From contig JADKAQ010000016.1 in assembly GCA_016719105.1 (NCBI GenBank), forward strand, positions 1 to 64,000: a stretch of DNA of 64,000 bases, read 5' to 3'. Within the stretch, counting starts at the first letter, position 1. The number at the start of each line of letters is the position of its first letter. Under the pieces are notes generated by a model. The model made no database searches. It saw only the letters and a list, made by a program, of their open reading frames with translations, and was not told the origin of the DNA. Positions 41,964-51,435 of the stretch are shown here, piece after piece. Both the position numbers and the translations under genes were made by a program. The DNA comes from Gemmatimonadota bacterium. Its GTDB lineage: Bacteria; Gemmatimonadota; Gemmatimonadetes; Gemmatimonadales; Gemmatimonadaceae.

Positions 41964-43064
41964 CTAGCGTGCCGGGTGCGCGTCGCGCTGGCCGGGGGCG
42001 ACGACCCGTCCCAGCCACGTCGGCAGGGCGTGCAGGTGGTCGAGGTGGTCGGGGGCGCTGTTGCCGGCAAAGCCGATCAGGGTGAATCCGCCGGCACGGA
42101 TCATCGAAGTCTGCTGCATCCCGTTAGGTCCCCACGCCAGGACGGCCTCACGACTGAGCGCGAGTTCGTGCAGGAGCCAGTTGGCGGTCTCGGTGGTGCT
42201 GGCGAAGGTGCCGGGGAAGACCTCGGAATGCGTGACCAGCATCCGCACCTCACCGCGCACCGCCCGTTCGGCAAAGCGGCGCAGCGACTGGAGGTTGGCG
42301 GGATCGAGCTGTCCGCTGTCGGCCAGGACGCGCCGGTCGGGGAGGTAGCCGGTGTGGATGCCGTCGAGGATCACGACCCCGCGGATCGACGGGAGCGCGG
42401 CGCGATCGGCGAGGATCGCGCGCACCGCGCCGTTGCCGGCGCTGAAGGCGCTGAGGTAGACGCTGCCTAACGTTTGCGGGGCCCCGCGTGCAACGCCGAC
42501 TTCGTTGGTGACACGATCGAGGAGGGCCCGCCATGCGCCGGCGTCGCGAAAGGGGCGCTCATACGCCGATGACCCCGGCGCGAGATTGACGACCGCGACC
42601 ACCATCGACGAATCCACCGCTCGGGCGGCGTCGACGGCGAGGTAGGCCGGGCCGAGGAAGTGGATGAGCAGGTCGAACGACCCGGACGGAGGCCCTCCTG
42701 TGGGGAGGTGCAGTTCGACCGGTCGGGAGAGGATCCCCTCGAGCATGACACGCCGCGTGGGCAGGACGTGTGGTGCGAGGCGTCCGTGGGCGCGCGTCGT
42801 TTCCATCATGGGTGATGGATTCTGCGCGGCGGGGGGCGGCGCGGCACCCGGCGCCGCGATCGGTGCCGGCGAGGCCGAGGGAGTGGTCACGGGTGCGGCC
42901 GTCGGCGCTCCAGCGGCCGTCACCGTCGGCGAGGATCGTGTCGTCGAGCAGGCGACCGCGGCGCCGAGGAGTGCGGCGACGCCATGGAGTTGGCGGAGGG
43001 ATCGGCGGAGGCGTCGGCCGAGGAGTCGTTGAGCGACCGCGGCGGTTGCACGGAGGGTGGTCAC
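41964..43064 (-). CDS. Lipoprotein-like alpha/beta-hydrolase-fold protein
   Basis: 366 residues from a GTG. The positively charged N-terminus and hydrophobic stretch end near A-V-A-C, suggesting a lipoprotein. A low-complexity Pro/Ala/Thr linker (about 42-85) precedes the domain. The domain has 'FDLLIHFLGP', a nucleophile-elbow-like S-A-F-S-A-G-N-G and 'GVVILDGIHTGYLPD', with a late histidine in 'DHLDHLHALP'. This fits an alpha/beta-hydrolase fold, but the full catalytic triad is not certain and the elbow is non-canonical. It is convergent with the TMADH-like gene, 36 bp away. Confidence 0.62.
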   Translation of the reverse strand: MTTLRATAAVAQRLLGRRLRRSLRQLHGVAALLGAAVACSTTRSSPTVTAAGAPTAAPVTTPSASPAPIAAPGAAPPPAAQNPSPMMETTRAHGRLAPHVLPTRRVMLEGILSRPVELHLPTGGPPSGSFDLLIHFLGPAYLAVDAARAVDSSMVVAVVNLAPGSSAYERPFRDAGAWRALLDRVTNEVGVARGAPQTLGSVYLSAFSAGNGAVRAILADRAALPSIRGVVILDGIHTGYLPDRRVLADSGQLDPANLQSLRRFAERAVRGEVRMLVTHSEVFPGTFASTTETANWLLHELALSREAVLAWGPNGMQQTSMIRAGGFTLIGFAGNSAPDHLDHLHALPTWLGRVVAPGQRDAHPAR

Positions 43065-43196
43065 GCGACGAAACTGTCCCGCGCGCCGCGCGCTGACCAG
43101 TGTCGGCCTTGCGCAGGGCGGCTACTTTGCAGAAGGTCACCGGCGCCGCGCGACCGCGGCACCGGGCACTCGCCTCCCCCGAGCCCGCGACGACAC

Positions 43197-43853
43197 ATGA
43201 GCATCGAGAAGCATCCGCCGCGCGTGGAGGAGCTGGCCAATGCGCTGACGCACGGCATCGGGCTGCTCGCCAGCCTCGTGGCGCTGCCGATCCTCGTGAT
43301 CACGGCGCTGCGTCGCGCCGACCTGCTGCAGATCGTTGGGGCATCGATCTACGGCGCGACGCTGATCATGCTGTATGGCGCCTCCACCGCGTACCACGCG
43401 GTCCGGCCGTCGCCCATCAAGGCGGTGCTGCGCCGGGTCGATCACTCGGCCATCTACCTCCTGATCGCCGGGACTTACACCCCGTTTGCCCTCGGGCCGC
43501 TGCGCGGCGTGTGGGGGTGGGCGCTGCTCGGGGCGGTGTGGAGCATGGCCATCGTGGGGGTGGTGATCAAGAGCGTGAAGGGGATCCGCAAGCCGTGGCT
43601 CTCGACGACGCTCTACGTGCTGATGGGGTGGTTCGCCGTCGTCGCCATCGGCCCGCTCGTCTCGCGCGTGGGGTGGAACGGGCTGGCGTGGCTGCTCGCG
43701 GGGGGGCTGTGCTATACCGGGGGCGTGGTCTTCTACGCCACCGACCACAAGGTGAAGTTCGGGCACGCGGTCTGGCACGTCTTCGTGATGGCCGGAAGCG
43801 TCTGCCACTTCGCGGCGGTGCTGCTGTACGCGGGGGCGCCGACCGCGGCGTGA
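43197..43853 (+). CDS. Hemolysin III / PAQR family membrane protein
   Basis: 218 residues from the ATG at 43197. It has seven predicted transmembrane segments. The family metal-site motifs are 'ANALTHGIG' near the N-terminus, 'YGASTAYHAV' with 'LRRVDHSAIYLLIAGTYTPF' in the middle, and 'FGHAVWHVFVMAGSVCHF' at the C-terminus. These place it in the bacterial YqfA/hemolysin III branch of the PAQR superfamily. An intramembrane hydrolase role is inferred from animal homologues; hemolytic activity is not implied. Confidence 0.9.
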   Translation: MSIEKHPPRVEELANALTHGIGLLASLVALPILVITALRRADLLQIVGASIYGATLIMLYGASTAYHAVRPSPIKAVLRRVDHSAIYLLIAGTYTPFALGPLRGVWGWALLGAVWSMAIVGVVIKSVKGIRKPWLSTTLYVLMGWFAVVAIGPLVSRVGWNGLAWLLAGGLCYTGGVVFYATDHKVKFGHAVWHVFVMAGSVCHFAAVLLYAGAPTAA

Positions 43854-43965
43854 TGCGCGCGCGGCGTGCGGCGCGAGCGGAGTCGCGCGCACGCCGCATC
43901 GTCGCGAGGACTGGAGGGGGGGCGAACCGCGCGTAGCTTGTCGTGCTCCATCACCCCGCAACCTC

Positions 43966-45036
43966 ATGAAGCGTCTCGCCCTCTCCGCCGTCGTTGCCGG
44001 CGCGGCACTCCTCACCGGCGGTGACCTCCCCGTCGCTTCGGCCACCGCACCGATGCCCTTCGTGTCGCGCGCGCCCTCGGCCGAGGTAGCCTCGCCACGG
44101 CGCGAGGCGGTCTCGCCGCGGCGCGCCGTGGTGCAGCGGCTCAAGGTCACCGTCCTCTCGACGATGCTGGCGGGCGATCCCGGGCGGGGAATTGGCGAGT
44201 GGGGCTTTGCCGCACTCCTCGAGGTGGATGGACAGCGCCTGCTGATCGACACCGGCGCGCGTCCAGGGACGGTGCTGCAGAATGCACGCGAACTGGGGAT
44301 CGACCTCTCGACAGTCGGGCACGTGGTCCTCACGCACAACCACGACGATCACACCAACGGGCTGCTGACGCTGCGTCGCGAACTGCGGGCGAAGAACCCG
44401 GTCGCGCTGCAGGTGGCCCACGTGGCGCCGGAGATCTTCTACAGCCGCGGGGCGAGCAACGGCGTCGAGCGCAACGGCGTGTTGCGGGAGCGATCGAACT
44501 ACGAAGCGTTAGGCGGCCGGTACGAAGTGCACCCCTCGGCGACCGAGCTGCTCCCCGGCGTCTGGTTCACCGGGAGCATCCCGCGCGTGCACCCGGAGCG
44601 GAACTTCGGCGGCGTCGGGGGGCGCGGCATGGGGACGGTCGAGACCCCCGCCGGCGCGGTCGAGGACAACGTCCCCGAGGATGCGTCGCTGGTGATCAAC
44701 ACGGCAGAGGGGCTGGTGGTCATCACCGGGTGCGGCCACGCGGGGATCGTCAACATCGTGACCAAGGCGCAGGCGATGGTCCCCAACACCACGGTGCATG
44801 CAATCGTCGGCGGCATGCACCTGCTCAACGCCAGCGACGAGACGCTGGCCTGGACGGGGGGCGAACTCAAGGCGCGCGGCGTCGACTACCTCCTGGGGGT
44901 GCACTGCACCGGGGTGGAGGCGACGTACCGCCTGCGGTCGCTGCTCGGGCTCTCGCGCAGCGCGGCGGCGACCGGCGCGGTGGGGTCGTCGTTCACGCTC
45001 GGGGCGGGGATCGATCCGCTCGCCCTCGCCCGTTAG
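43966..45036 (+). CDS. Exported metallo-beta-lactamase-fold hydrolase
   Basis: 356 residues with a Sec signal peptide (M-K-R-L-A-L, cleaved near residue 26). The metal-binding H124-N-H126-D-D-H129 follows the H-x-H-x-D-H rule, and further histidines lie in 'TGCGHAGIVNI' and 'VGGMHLLNAS'. The arrangement resembles the MBL subgroup annotated as dihydropterin or RFA-P synthase-like, in which the substrate is usually unknown. Periplasmic location makes a cofactor-biosynthesis role unlikely. YaeQ starts 9 bp after the stop, and the stop itself lies in a CGTTAGGC motif. Confidence 0.83.
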   Translation: MKRLALSAVVAGAALLTGGDLPVASATAPMPFVSRAPSAEVASPRREAVSPRRAVVQRLKVTVLSTMLAGDPGRGIGEWGFAALLEVDGQRLLIDTGARPGTVLQNARELGIDLSTVGHVVLTHNHDDHTNGLLTLRRELRAKNPVALQVAHVAPEIFYSRGASNGVERNGVLRERSNYEALGGRYEVHPSATELLPGVWFTGSIPRVHPERNFGGVGGRGMGTVETPAGAVEDNVPEDASLVINTAEGLVVITGCGHAGIVNIVTKAQAMVPNTTVHAIVGGMHLLNASDETLAWTGGELKARGVDYLLGVHCTGVEATYRLRSLLGLSRSAAATGAVGSSFTLGAGIDPLALAR

Positions 45037-45044
45037 GCGCGCGC

Positions 45045-45590
45045 ATGGCCCTGTCCGCGACGATGTACACGTTCGACATCTCCCTGTCGGACGTCGATCG
45101 CAACGTGTACGAGACGCTGGCGCTGCGCGTCGCCTGCCATCCGTCGGAGACGGAGGAGTACCTGTGGACGCGGGTGCTCGCGTACTGTCTGGAGTACACC
45201 GAGGGGATCACCTTTTCCAAGGGGCTCTCCACCCCCGACGAGCCGGCGGTGATGGTGCGCGACCTCACCGGGGCGCTGACGGCGTGGATCGAGGTGGGGG
45301 CGCCCGACGCGGCACGGCTGCACAAGGCGAGCAAGGGGGCGCCGCGCGTGGCGATCTACACGCACAAGGACCCGCGGCTCGTCCAGCGGCAGTACGCCGG
45401 GGAGCGGATTCATCGCAGTGACGCGATCACCCTCCACGCCGTCGATCGCGAGCTGCTCGACGCACTGGTCGCGCGCCTCGACCGGCGCATGTCGCTCGAC
45501 CTCTCGGTGACCGAGCGACACCTCTACATCACGATCGGCGGGGAGACGCTGAGCGGCGAGGTGGTGGGCCACCCCCTGACGGCGGAGTAG
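45045..45590 (+). CDS. yaeQ: YaeQ family protein
   Basis: 181 residues from the ATG at 45045. The full YaeQ family pattern is present: 'FDISLSDVDRNVYETL', 'HPSETEEYLWTRVLAYCLEY', 'WIEVGAPDAARLHKASK' and a C-terminal 'RHLYITIGGE'. The fold is a PD-(D/E)xK-like nuclease relative, but its cellular role is unresolved. It closely follows the MBL hydrolase gene and is followed by a long bidirectional terminator. Confidence 0.92.
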   Translation: MALSATMYTFDISLSDVDRNVYETLALRVACHPSETEEYLWTRVLAYCLEYTEGITFSKGLSTPDEPAVMVRDLTGALTAWIEVGAPDAARLHKASKGAPRVAIYTHKDPRLVQRQYAGERIHRSDAITLHAVDRELLDALVARLDRRMSLDLSVTERHLYITIGGETLSGEVVGHPLTAE

Positions 45591-45610
45591 CCCACGCGCC
45601 GCCGGCTACA

Positions 45611-45685
45611 GGTGGTTTCAAAACCCGTCGCCGCGCCGTTGCCGACGCCGTGCGCCGGCGCTGCGGCAACGGGTTTTTGAACCAC
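45611..45685. terminator. Bidirectional terminator between yaeQ and the permease gene
   Basis: A long, near-palindromic hairpin separates two convergent genes. Outer arms are GTGGTTTCAAAACCCGT and ACGGGTTTTTGAACCAC. Inner arms are CCGTTGCCG and CGGCAACGG, with further GC pairing in between. T-runs and A-runs in the outer arms give U-tracts in both directions. The permease stop (TTA, 45690-45688) lies just beyond. Confidence 0.8.
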
Positions 45686-45687
45686 TC

Positions 45688-48186
45688 TTAGTCGAAGCGG
45701 AGCGCGCGCATCGGGTCGACCTGCGAGGCCTTGAGAGCCGGGACGTAGCCGGCCGCCAGCGCCACGAGCCCCAGGACGATCGCGCCGCCGATCGTGGCGA
45801 CGAGGTCGAAGCCCTTCACGCCGTACAGGAGCGACTGCGCCCCGCGTCCCATGGCCAGCGCGGCGGCGATCCCGATGAGGCCGCCCACCACCACCATCAT
45901 CGCCACCTGCCGCAGCACCATCCCGCGGACCATCCCCCCGCTGGCGCCTAACGCCATGCGCACCCCGATCTCGCGCGTGCGCTGTGCCACCGTGTAGGCC
46001 AGCACGCCGTACAGCCCCACCGCCGCCAGCAGCGTCGCCAGGATGGCGAAGGCCGCGCTCAGCGTGCTGATCATCCGGTCCATGAAGACGTTCTGGTTCA
46101 CCTGCTGCGGCAGCGTGCGCAGGTCCTCGACCGGCAGGTTGGCGTCGAGCTTGGCGATGAGCCGCGGGATGCTCTGCAGGAGCTGTTCCGGCTCCGAGGA
46201 CGATCGCACGTAGAAGTTGAGCGCGCCGATCGTCGAGTCCTGGCGCCAGGGGAGGAAGTACTGCGGCGGGATCGCGTCCTTCACCTGGCTGTACTTGGCG
46301 TCCTTCATCAGCCCGACGATCTCGATGTTCAACTCGCCCGTGGGGCCGTCGTCGGAGATGCGCTTGCCCACGGCGTCCTTGCCGAGCTTGAACTTGCGCG
46401 CGAACGCTTCGTTGACGATGGCGACGCGTGGGGCGCCGAGGGCGTCCGAGGCCGTGAACTCGCGCCCCGCGAGCAGCGGGATACCTAACGACGACAGGTA
46501 GGCGGTCCCGACCTCGTTGAAGCTGGCGCCCGTGTCGGTGTCGGGATCGGCCTGGAACCCCTCGACGCGCACGCTGTTGCCCCAGTTGTTCCCGGCCAGG
46601 ATCCGCACCAGCCCCGACGAGACCGCGGTCACGCCGGGGAGCGCGGCCAGTTCCTCCTCGACCCGCTGAAAGAGCGCCTTCGATCGTGCGGGTTCGTAGC
46701 CGCTGCGACGCGGGGAGATGATGAAGGTGGCGACGTGGTCGATCTTCACCCCCAGGTCGACCTTGCTGATGTTGTCGAGCGAACGGATGAACAACCCGGC
46801 GGCGATGAGGAGCGACATCGAGAGCGCGATCTGCGCCGTGACGAGCGAGGTGCGGAAGCGCGTCGCGGCCCGGTGCGAGGAGAGGTTGCCGGCGTTGGAG
46901 CGAATGGTCCCGATGAGGTCCGCCCGCGTGGAGTGCAGGGCGGGAAAGAGCCCGAACAGGATCCCGGTCAACACGGCGGTAATGGCGGCGAAGAGCACGA
47001 CGTTGGCGTCGAGCGAGAGGGTGAAGACCCCCGCCGCCTCGTCGGGGAGCATCCCCGCAATGGCCCCCAGCGTCCAGCGTGCCACCACGAGCGAGGCCGC
47101 CCCTCCAATCAGCGACAGCAGCACCGACTCGGCGAGGAGCTGTCGCATCAGTTGCCAGCGCGCGGCGCCGATGGAGAGGCGGACCGCCATCTCCATGGAC
47201 CGGTTGGCGGCACGCGCGAGCAGGAGGTTGGCGATGTTGGCGCAGGCGATGAGGAGGACGATGCCGGTGATGGAGAAGAGGAGGATGAGCGGGAGTCGGG
47301 CCTCGGTGTGCAGGTCGCTCTGCCCCCGCGCCCCCGGCGTCAGCGTGACCTTGCGCGCCTTGAAGCGCTGCAGCGTCGCAGCGCTGATGTTCTCCTGCTG
47401 GGGGGCCTCCACGTCGGTGATGATCGGCCCATAGATCGCATTGATCCCCTCGGACGCCTGCGCGAGCGAGCCCCCGTCCTTGAGCCGCCCGAAGACGTAC
47501 GCCCAGTAGGCGTTGCGGCGATCGAAGTCGCCGGCGTTGCTGCCGAGCGCCCCCCGCATGGTGAGCGGGACGAAGACGCGCGGGTCACTGCCAAGCGTCG
47601 TTCCCCTGAAGCCGTCGGGGGCAACGCCGATGATGGTGAGCGACTGCCCGTTGACGACGATCACCTGGTCGATGACGGCCGGGTCGCTCCCGAGCTGCGT
47701 CTCCCAGAAGCGATGGCTGAGCACGGCCACGGGGTGCCCGGCGATGTTCCGGTCGTCGGCGGGGCCGATGAGTCGCCCGCGTGCCGCCTGCACGCCAAGT
47801 GTAGGAAAGTAGGAGCCGGACACGAGCATCCCCTCACCACTCAGCGTCTGGTTCTTGTAGGCGATGTTGGCCCCGAACGAGCGGTGCGCCGCCAGTCCGC
47901 GCAGGACCGTCTGCGATCGCTCGAGGTCGCGGAACATCGCGTACGAGAAGACGTCCTCGCAGGTCCCCGCCTGGTTGCACGACGTCGAGCCGGGCTTGGG
48001 GCCGGGCGCCGAGAGGTTCACGAGTTGCTGCGGCGCCGCGACGGGGAGGGGGCGCAGCAGCATCTGGTTGAACAGGGAGAAGATCGCCGCGTTGGCCCCG
48101 ATGCCCAGGGCGAGCGAGAGCACGGCCACCGTCGTGACGAACGGCGACTTGAGGAGCGTGCGGAGGGCGTACTTGAGGGTCAGCAT
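45688..48186 (-). CDS. Orphan MacB/FtsX-type ABC permease (ADOP family)
   Basis: 832 residues. The N-terminal 'LKYALRTLLKSPFVTTVAVLSLALGIGANAAIF' region contains the first membrane helix. A MacB_PCD periplasmic domain and a first FtsX block with three helices (about 370-500) follow. A second periplasmic domain and FtsX block end in 'DPMRALRFD'. This duplicated layout matches the acidobacterial duplicated orphan permease family, common in Acidobacteriota and Gemmatimonadota and usually lacking an adjacent ATPase, as here. The substrate is unknown; lipoprotein or peptide export is the general expectation. The start at 48186 is preferred because upstream residues lack family similarity. Confidence 0.9.
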   Translation of the reverse strand: MLTLKYALRTLLKSPFVTTVAVLSLALGIGANAAIFSLFNQMLLRPLPVAAPQQLVNLSAPGPKPGSTSCNQAGTCEDVFSYAMFRDLERSQTVLRGLAAHRSFGANIAYKNQTLSGEGMLVSGSYFPTLGVQAARGRLIGPADDRNIAGHPVAVLSHRFWETQLGSDPAVIDQVIVVNGQSLTIIGVAPDGFRGTTLGSDPRVFVPLTMRGALGSNAGDFDRRNAYWAYVFGRLKDGGSLAQASEGINAIYGPIITDVEAPQQENISAATLQRFKARKVTLTPGARGQSDLHTEARLPLILLFSITGIVLLIACANIANLLLARAANRSMEMAVRLSIGAARWQLMRQLLAESVLLSLIGGAASLVVARWTLGAIAGMLPDEAAGVFTLSLDANVVLFAAITAVLTGILFGLFPALHSTRADLIGTIRSNAGNLSSHRAATRFRTSLVTAQIALSMSLLIAAGLFIRSLDNISKVDLGVKIDHVATFIISPRRSGYEPARSKALFQRVEEELAALPGVTAVSSGLVRILAGNNWGNSVRVEGFQADPDTDTGASFNEVGTAYLSSLGIPLLAGREFTASDALGAPRVAIVNEAFARKFKLGKDAVGKRISDDGPTGELNIEIVGLMKDAKYSQVKDAIPPQYFLPWRQDSTIGALNFYVRSSSEPEQLLQSIPRLIAKLDANLPVEDLRTLPQQVNQNVFMDRMISTLSAAFAILATLLAAVGLYGVLAYTVAQRTREIGVRMALGASGGMVRGMVLRQVAMMVVVGGLIGIAAALAMGRGAQSLLYGVKGFDLVATIGGAIVLGLVALAAGYVPALKASQVDPMRALRFD

Positions 48187-48359
48187 GTCGCGAGTCGAGT
48201 GAGACCGGAGGGGGAGACAGGTCGTTGGACAGCCGCGGACGGACGGGGGTTTGCTCCTCCGGGCCGATGGCGTCGGTCCCGATCCGGCGACATCGTGTTG
48301 CGGTCGACGCTCCTGCGGGCGCTCCCCGCCGTCGCGACTCCCCTCATCACACCGTCGCC

Positions 48360-48791
48360 ATGCCCGACATCCTGCACGACTTTCCGGTGCGCGCGCCGGC
48401 GCTCCGGACATGGGCGATGTTCTCCACGCCGGTGGGACTGGACGCGTGGTGGACGTTACGAAGCGAAGGAGAGGCCACGTTAGGCGCGACGTACCGCTTG
48501 TACTTCGGCCCCGACTACGACTGGCGGGCCCGGGTCACGGCCTGCGAGCCGGGGCGCCTCTTCGAGCTCGAGTTCACCGAGGCGATGCCCGATTGGCGCG
48601 GGACGCGCGTTCGTGCCGAGCTGTCGGAGCAGGACGGGGTGACGACGGTGCGCTTTGCCCATCTGGGCTGGCCGGAGCGGAGCGAGCACTTCCGGGTGTC
48701 GTCGTTCTGCTGGGCCATGTACCTGCGGCTGCTGCGGCGCCACCTGGAGGTGGGGGAGGTGGTCCCCTACGACCTTCGGCTGGAGGCCTAG
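48360..48791 (+). CDS. SRPBCC/START-like (AHA1-type) small protein
   Basis: 143 residues from the ATG at 48360. The pattern 'FPVRAPALRTWAMFSTPVGLDAWWT', 'YRLYFGPDYDWRARVTACEP' and 'HLGWPERSEHF' fits the AHA1/activator-of-Hsp90-homologue branch of the SRPBCC hydrophobic-ligand-binding fold. It is probably cytoplasmic. It is divergent from the permease gene across a 173-bp region. No ligand can be assigned. Confidence 0.82.
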   Translation: MPDILHDFPVRAPALRTWAMFSTPVGLDAWWTLRSEGEATLGATYRLYFGPDYDWRARVTACEPGRLFELEFTEAMPDWRGTRVRAELSEQDGVTTVRFAHLGWPERSEHFRVSSFCWAMYLRLLRRHLEVGEVVPYDLRLEA

Positions 48792-48882
48792 CCGGGGGGC
48801 TCGGGCGCCGTTTCAGGAGTGACGATGGGACGTCGATACTCCGGAGGGCACCCCCGAACGCCCTCCTCCGACACCCGCCCGC

Positions 48883-51102
48883 GTGCCGCGCTCGTTGTTC
48901 CGTCGCCGCTCCTCGAGAGTCCTCGCGCTCGCCCCACTGCTCGCCGCTGTGCTCGCGTCGTCGCCGGCGGCGCCGCTCGAGGGGCAGATTCCCCGGCAGG
49001 CGGAACGGGCTGCCGTCGCCGCTGTCGCAACGCCACCTGCTCGCACCGGCGATTCACTGCCGGACATGTCGGCGGACTCGGAACTCGTCGGGCTGACCGG
49101 CGTGGCCCGCGCGCGTGCGCTGGCCAAACGCGTGGATGCAGAGAAGAACGATCGTCCGGCCGAGGCGGTGCTCCACGGGCGGGAGGCGCTCGCGATCCTC
49201 GCGAAGTGGCCCGACCCGGCGACCCATGTCGCCACGCTCAACGAGATGGGGTGGGCGTTGATGACGCTCTCCCGCTACCAGGACGCCATCATCCACCTCA
49301 ACCTGGGGCTGGCGATCGCCGACTCGTCGGGCGACCAGCGCGGGAAGGCGCGCGCGTACAGCAACCTCGGGACGCTCGCGCAACGGCGCGGCGATCCGGA
49401 GGTGGCGGTGGAGCGGTTCACTCGCGCCCTGGAGACCCAGCGCCGACTGGGACACGCGCGCGACGTGGCCAACTCGCTCAACAACCTGGGCTTCGTGTAC
49501 TCGACCGACCTCGCCGAGTACGCGCAGGCGCTCGAGCTGCACCAGGAGGCATTGGAGACGCGCGAGCAGTTGGGGGACTCCAGCGCGATTGCGCTCTCGC
49601 TGAACAACATCGGGATCGTGCACGCGCGGCTGCGGCAGCACGACCTCGCGCTCTCGTACCTGGAGCGTGCGCTGGCCTTGCGCCGGGCGCTTGGCGAGCG
49701 CGCGCGCATCGCCGCGACACTCAACAACATCGCCGACACGTGGGAGGAGAAGGGCGACTTCGCGCGCGCGCTGGTGGCGCATCGCGAGTCGTTCGTCCTG
49801 CGCCGCGAGATCAACGATCCGAGCGCGCTCGCGCAGTCGCATCGCAGCCTTGGCGTGGCGTTCCAGGCACTGGGGGCGCGTGATTCGGCGCGCGTGCACC
49901 TGGCGGAAGCGGCGCGCCTGGGCGACTCGACCGGCGACCAGGGGCTCATCGTGCGCAACCTCCTGGCGCTGGCGGCGCTGGAGCAGGTGGAGGGGCGCCA
50001 CGCCCAATCGGAGGCGCTGAGCCGACGTGCGCTCTCGATCGGCGAGGGGATGGGGGCGCGTGAGATGGTGCGACGCGCGCTGCAGTCGCTCGCCGATGCG
50101 CAGGAGGCGGGGGGCGACCATCGCGGGGCGCTCGCCACGCACCGGCGCTTCAAGGCGGTGAGCGACTCCATCTTCACCGACGGCACGGGGCGGCGCGTGT
50201 CGGGGCTGGAGCGTCGGTACGCGGCGGTGCGGCGCGAGCGCGAACTCGAGCGCCTGCAGCGGCAGGAGGCGGAGAGCGCGATGACGACGCAGCGGCGCAC
50301 CGTCCAGCGCAACAGCTTTGCCGCGCTCGCGCTCCTGCTGGCGCTCGCGCTGTGGGTCCTGCATCGCCGGCGCACGGAGAAGGCGCAGCTGGCGGAGACG
50401 CTGAGCGTCACCGATCCGCTGACCGGCGTCCCCAATCGTCGCTACGTGCAACGCACCGTCCCGGGCGACGTGGCGGCGGCGCTGCGTCGGCACCGCTCAG
50501 TGCCGCTGGGCGAGGTGGCGCGCGACGCGGACATCGTCTTCCTCCTCATCGACATCGATCATTTCAAGCGCGTGAACGACACCTACGGCCACGCAGCCGG
50601 CGATCGCCTGCTGGAGAACGTGGCGAAGCAGCTGAGTGCGGTCGTGCGCGAATCGGATGTGGTGGCGCGGTGGGGGGGCGAGGAGTTCCTGGTGGTGTAT
50701 CGTTTCACCAACCGCGACCGCGTGGCAGAGCTGGCCGAGCGCATCCGGGCCAAGATCGAGTCGCTGGAGACGGTGCTCCCGGGTGGGGCGGTGATCAAGG
50801 TGACCTGCTCCATCGGCTTTGCGGCGTTCCCCTTCACGCGCAGCGCTCCGGAGAGCGTGGGGTGGGAGGGGATCGTCTCGATCGCCGACCTGGCCGCCTA
50901 CGCGGCCAAGCGCAGCGGACGGAACTGCTGGGCGACCTTCCGCGCCGCGACGACCGAGACCGGCGACGCGTCGATGAACGACGTGACGCTGGCCGAGATC
51001 GACGCTCGCGTGGCGGAGCGGCGCGTGGTGCTGGAGACCTCGTCGGGGGTGCACCAGACGCCGGGAGCGCTCGACGAGGCCGACGAGCCGACGGCGTTCT
51101 GA
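48883..51102 (+). CDS. TPR-containing membrane diguanylate cyclase (GGDEF)
   Basis: 739 residues from a GTG. A signal sequence (about 1-35) is followed by about ten TPR-like helical repeats (about 90-440) with typical 'AYSNLGTLAQRRGD' units. A coiled segment comes next, then a transmembrane helix near 475-493 and a cytoplasmic GGDEF domain. The active-site G-G-E-E-F is at 598-602. The product-inhibition I-site R589-E-S-D592 sits five residues before it, so cyclic-di-GMP feedback is expected. The TPR region is predicted to be periplasmic, making it a sensor of an envelope ligand. No EAL domain is present. Confidence 0.9.
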   Translation: MPRSLFRRRSSRVLALAPLLAAVLASSPAAPLEGQIPRQAERAAVAAVATPPARTGDSLPDMSADSELVGLTGVARARALAKRVDAEKNDRPAEAVLHGREALAILAKWPDPATHVATLNEMGWALMTLSRYQDAIIHLNLGLAIADSSGDQRGKARAYSNLGTLAQRRGDPEVAVERFTRALETQRRLGHARDVANSLNNLGFVYSTDLAEYAQALELHQEALETREQLGDSSAIALSLNNIGIVHARLRQHDLALSYLERALALRRALGERARIAATLNNIADTWEEKGDFARALVAHRESFVLRREINDPSALAQSHRSLGVAFQALGARDSARVHLAEAARLGDSTGDQGLIVRNLLALAALEQVEGRHAQSEALSRRALSIGEGMGAREMVRRALQSLADAQEAGGDHRGALATHRRFKAVSDSIFTDGTGRRVSGLERRYAAVRRERELERLQRQEAESAMTTQRRTVQRNSFAALALLLALALWVLHRRRTEKAQLAETLSVTDPLTGVPNRRYVQRTVPGDVAAALRRHRSVPLGEVARDADIVFLLIDIDHFKRVNDTYGHAAGDRLLENVAKQLSAVVRESDVVARWGGEEFLVVYRFTNRDRVAELAERIRAKIESLETVLPGGAVIKVTCSIGFAAFPFTRSAPESVGWEGIVSIADLAAYAAKRSGRNCWATFRAATTETGDASMNDVTLAEIDARVAERRVVLETSSGVHQTPGALDEADEPTAF

Positions 51103-51435
51103 ACGCCCGATCGACGGGCCGCATGCGCCGGCGTTCGCGCTGCTCATGGCGCTGGTTCGGCGCAGGCCCGGCAACGGCTCCGTCGCCGCGGACCCGTCGG
51201 TTCCGGCGCTGCCCCCCGCTCCGACCCCAGCTCTGGCCTCGGCTCTGACCCTAGCTCTCCCCCCGGCACCGTCAGCGTTCGGCGCATAGCGGAAGCGCCG
51301 CACCCGCTCTATCGTATGCCGCGGCGACGTCTCCCCTGACGGGCGCCCCGCGCCACCTCCGTGGGAGTGGGGTGCCGCGGACTCCGGTCGCCATACGAGG
51401 TCGCGTACATCGCGGCCCCACGAGGAGGGTCAGCC
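51103..51435. other. Intergenic region with small hairpin and TC-rich stretch
   Basis: A 333-bp gap. A short inverted repeat at 51105-51119 (GCCCG/CGGGC, loop ATCGA) immediately follows the diguanylate cyclase stop and could be a weak terminator. Around 51220-51260 there is a TC-rich stretch with imperfect repeats of GCTCTGACC. No gene was identified. Confidence 0.45.
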
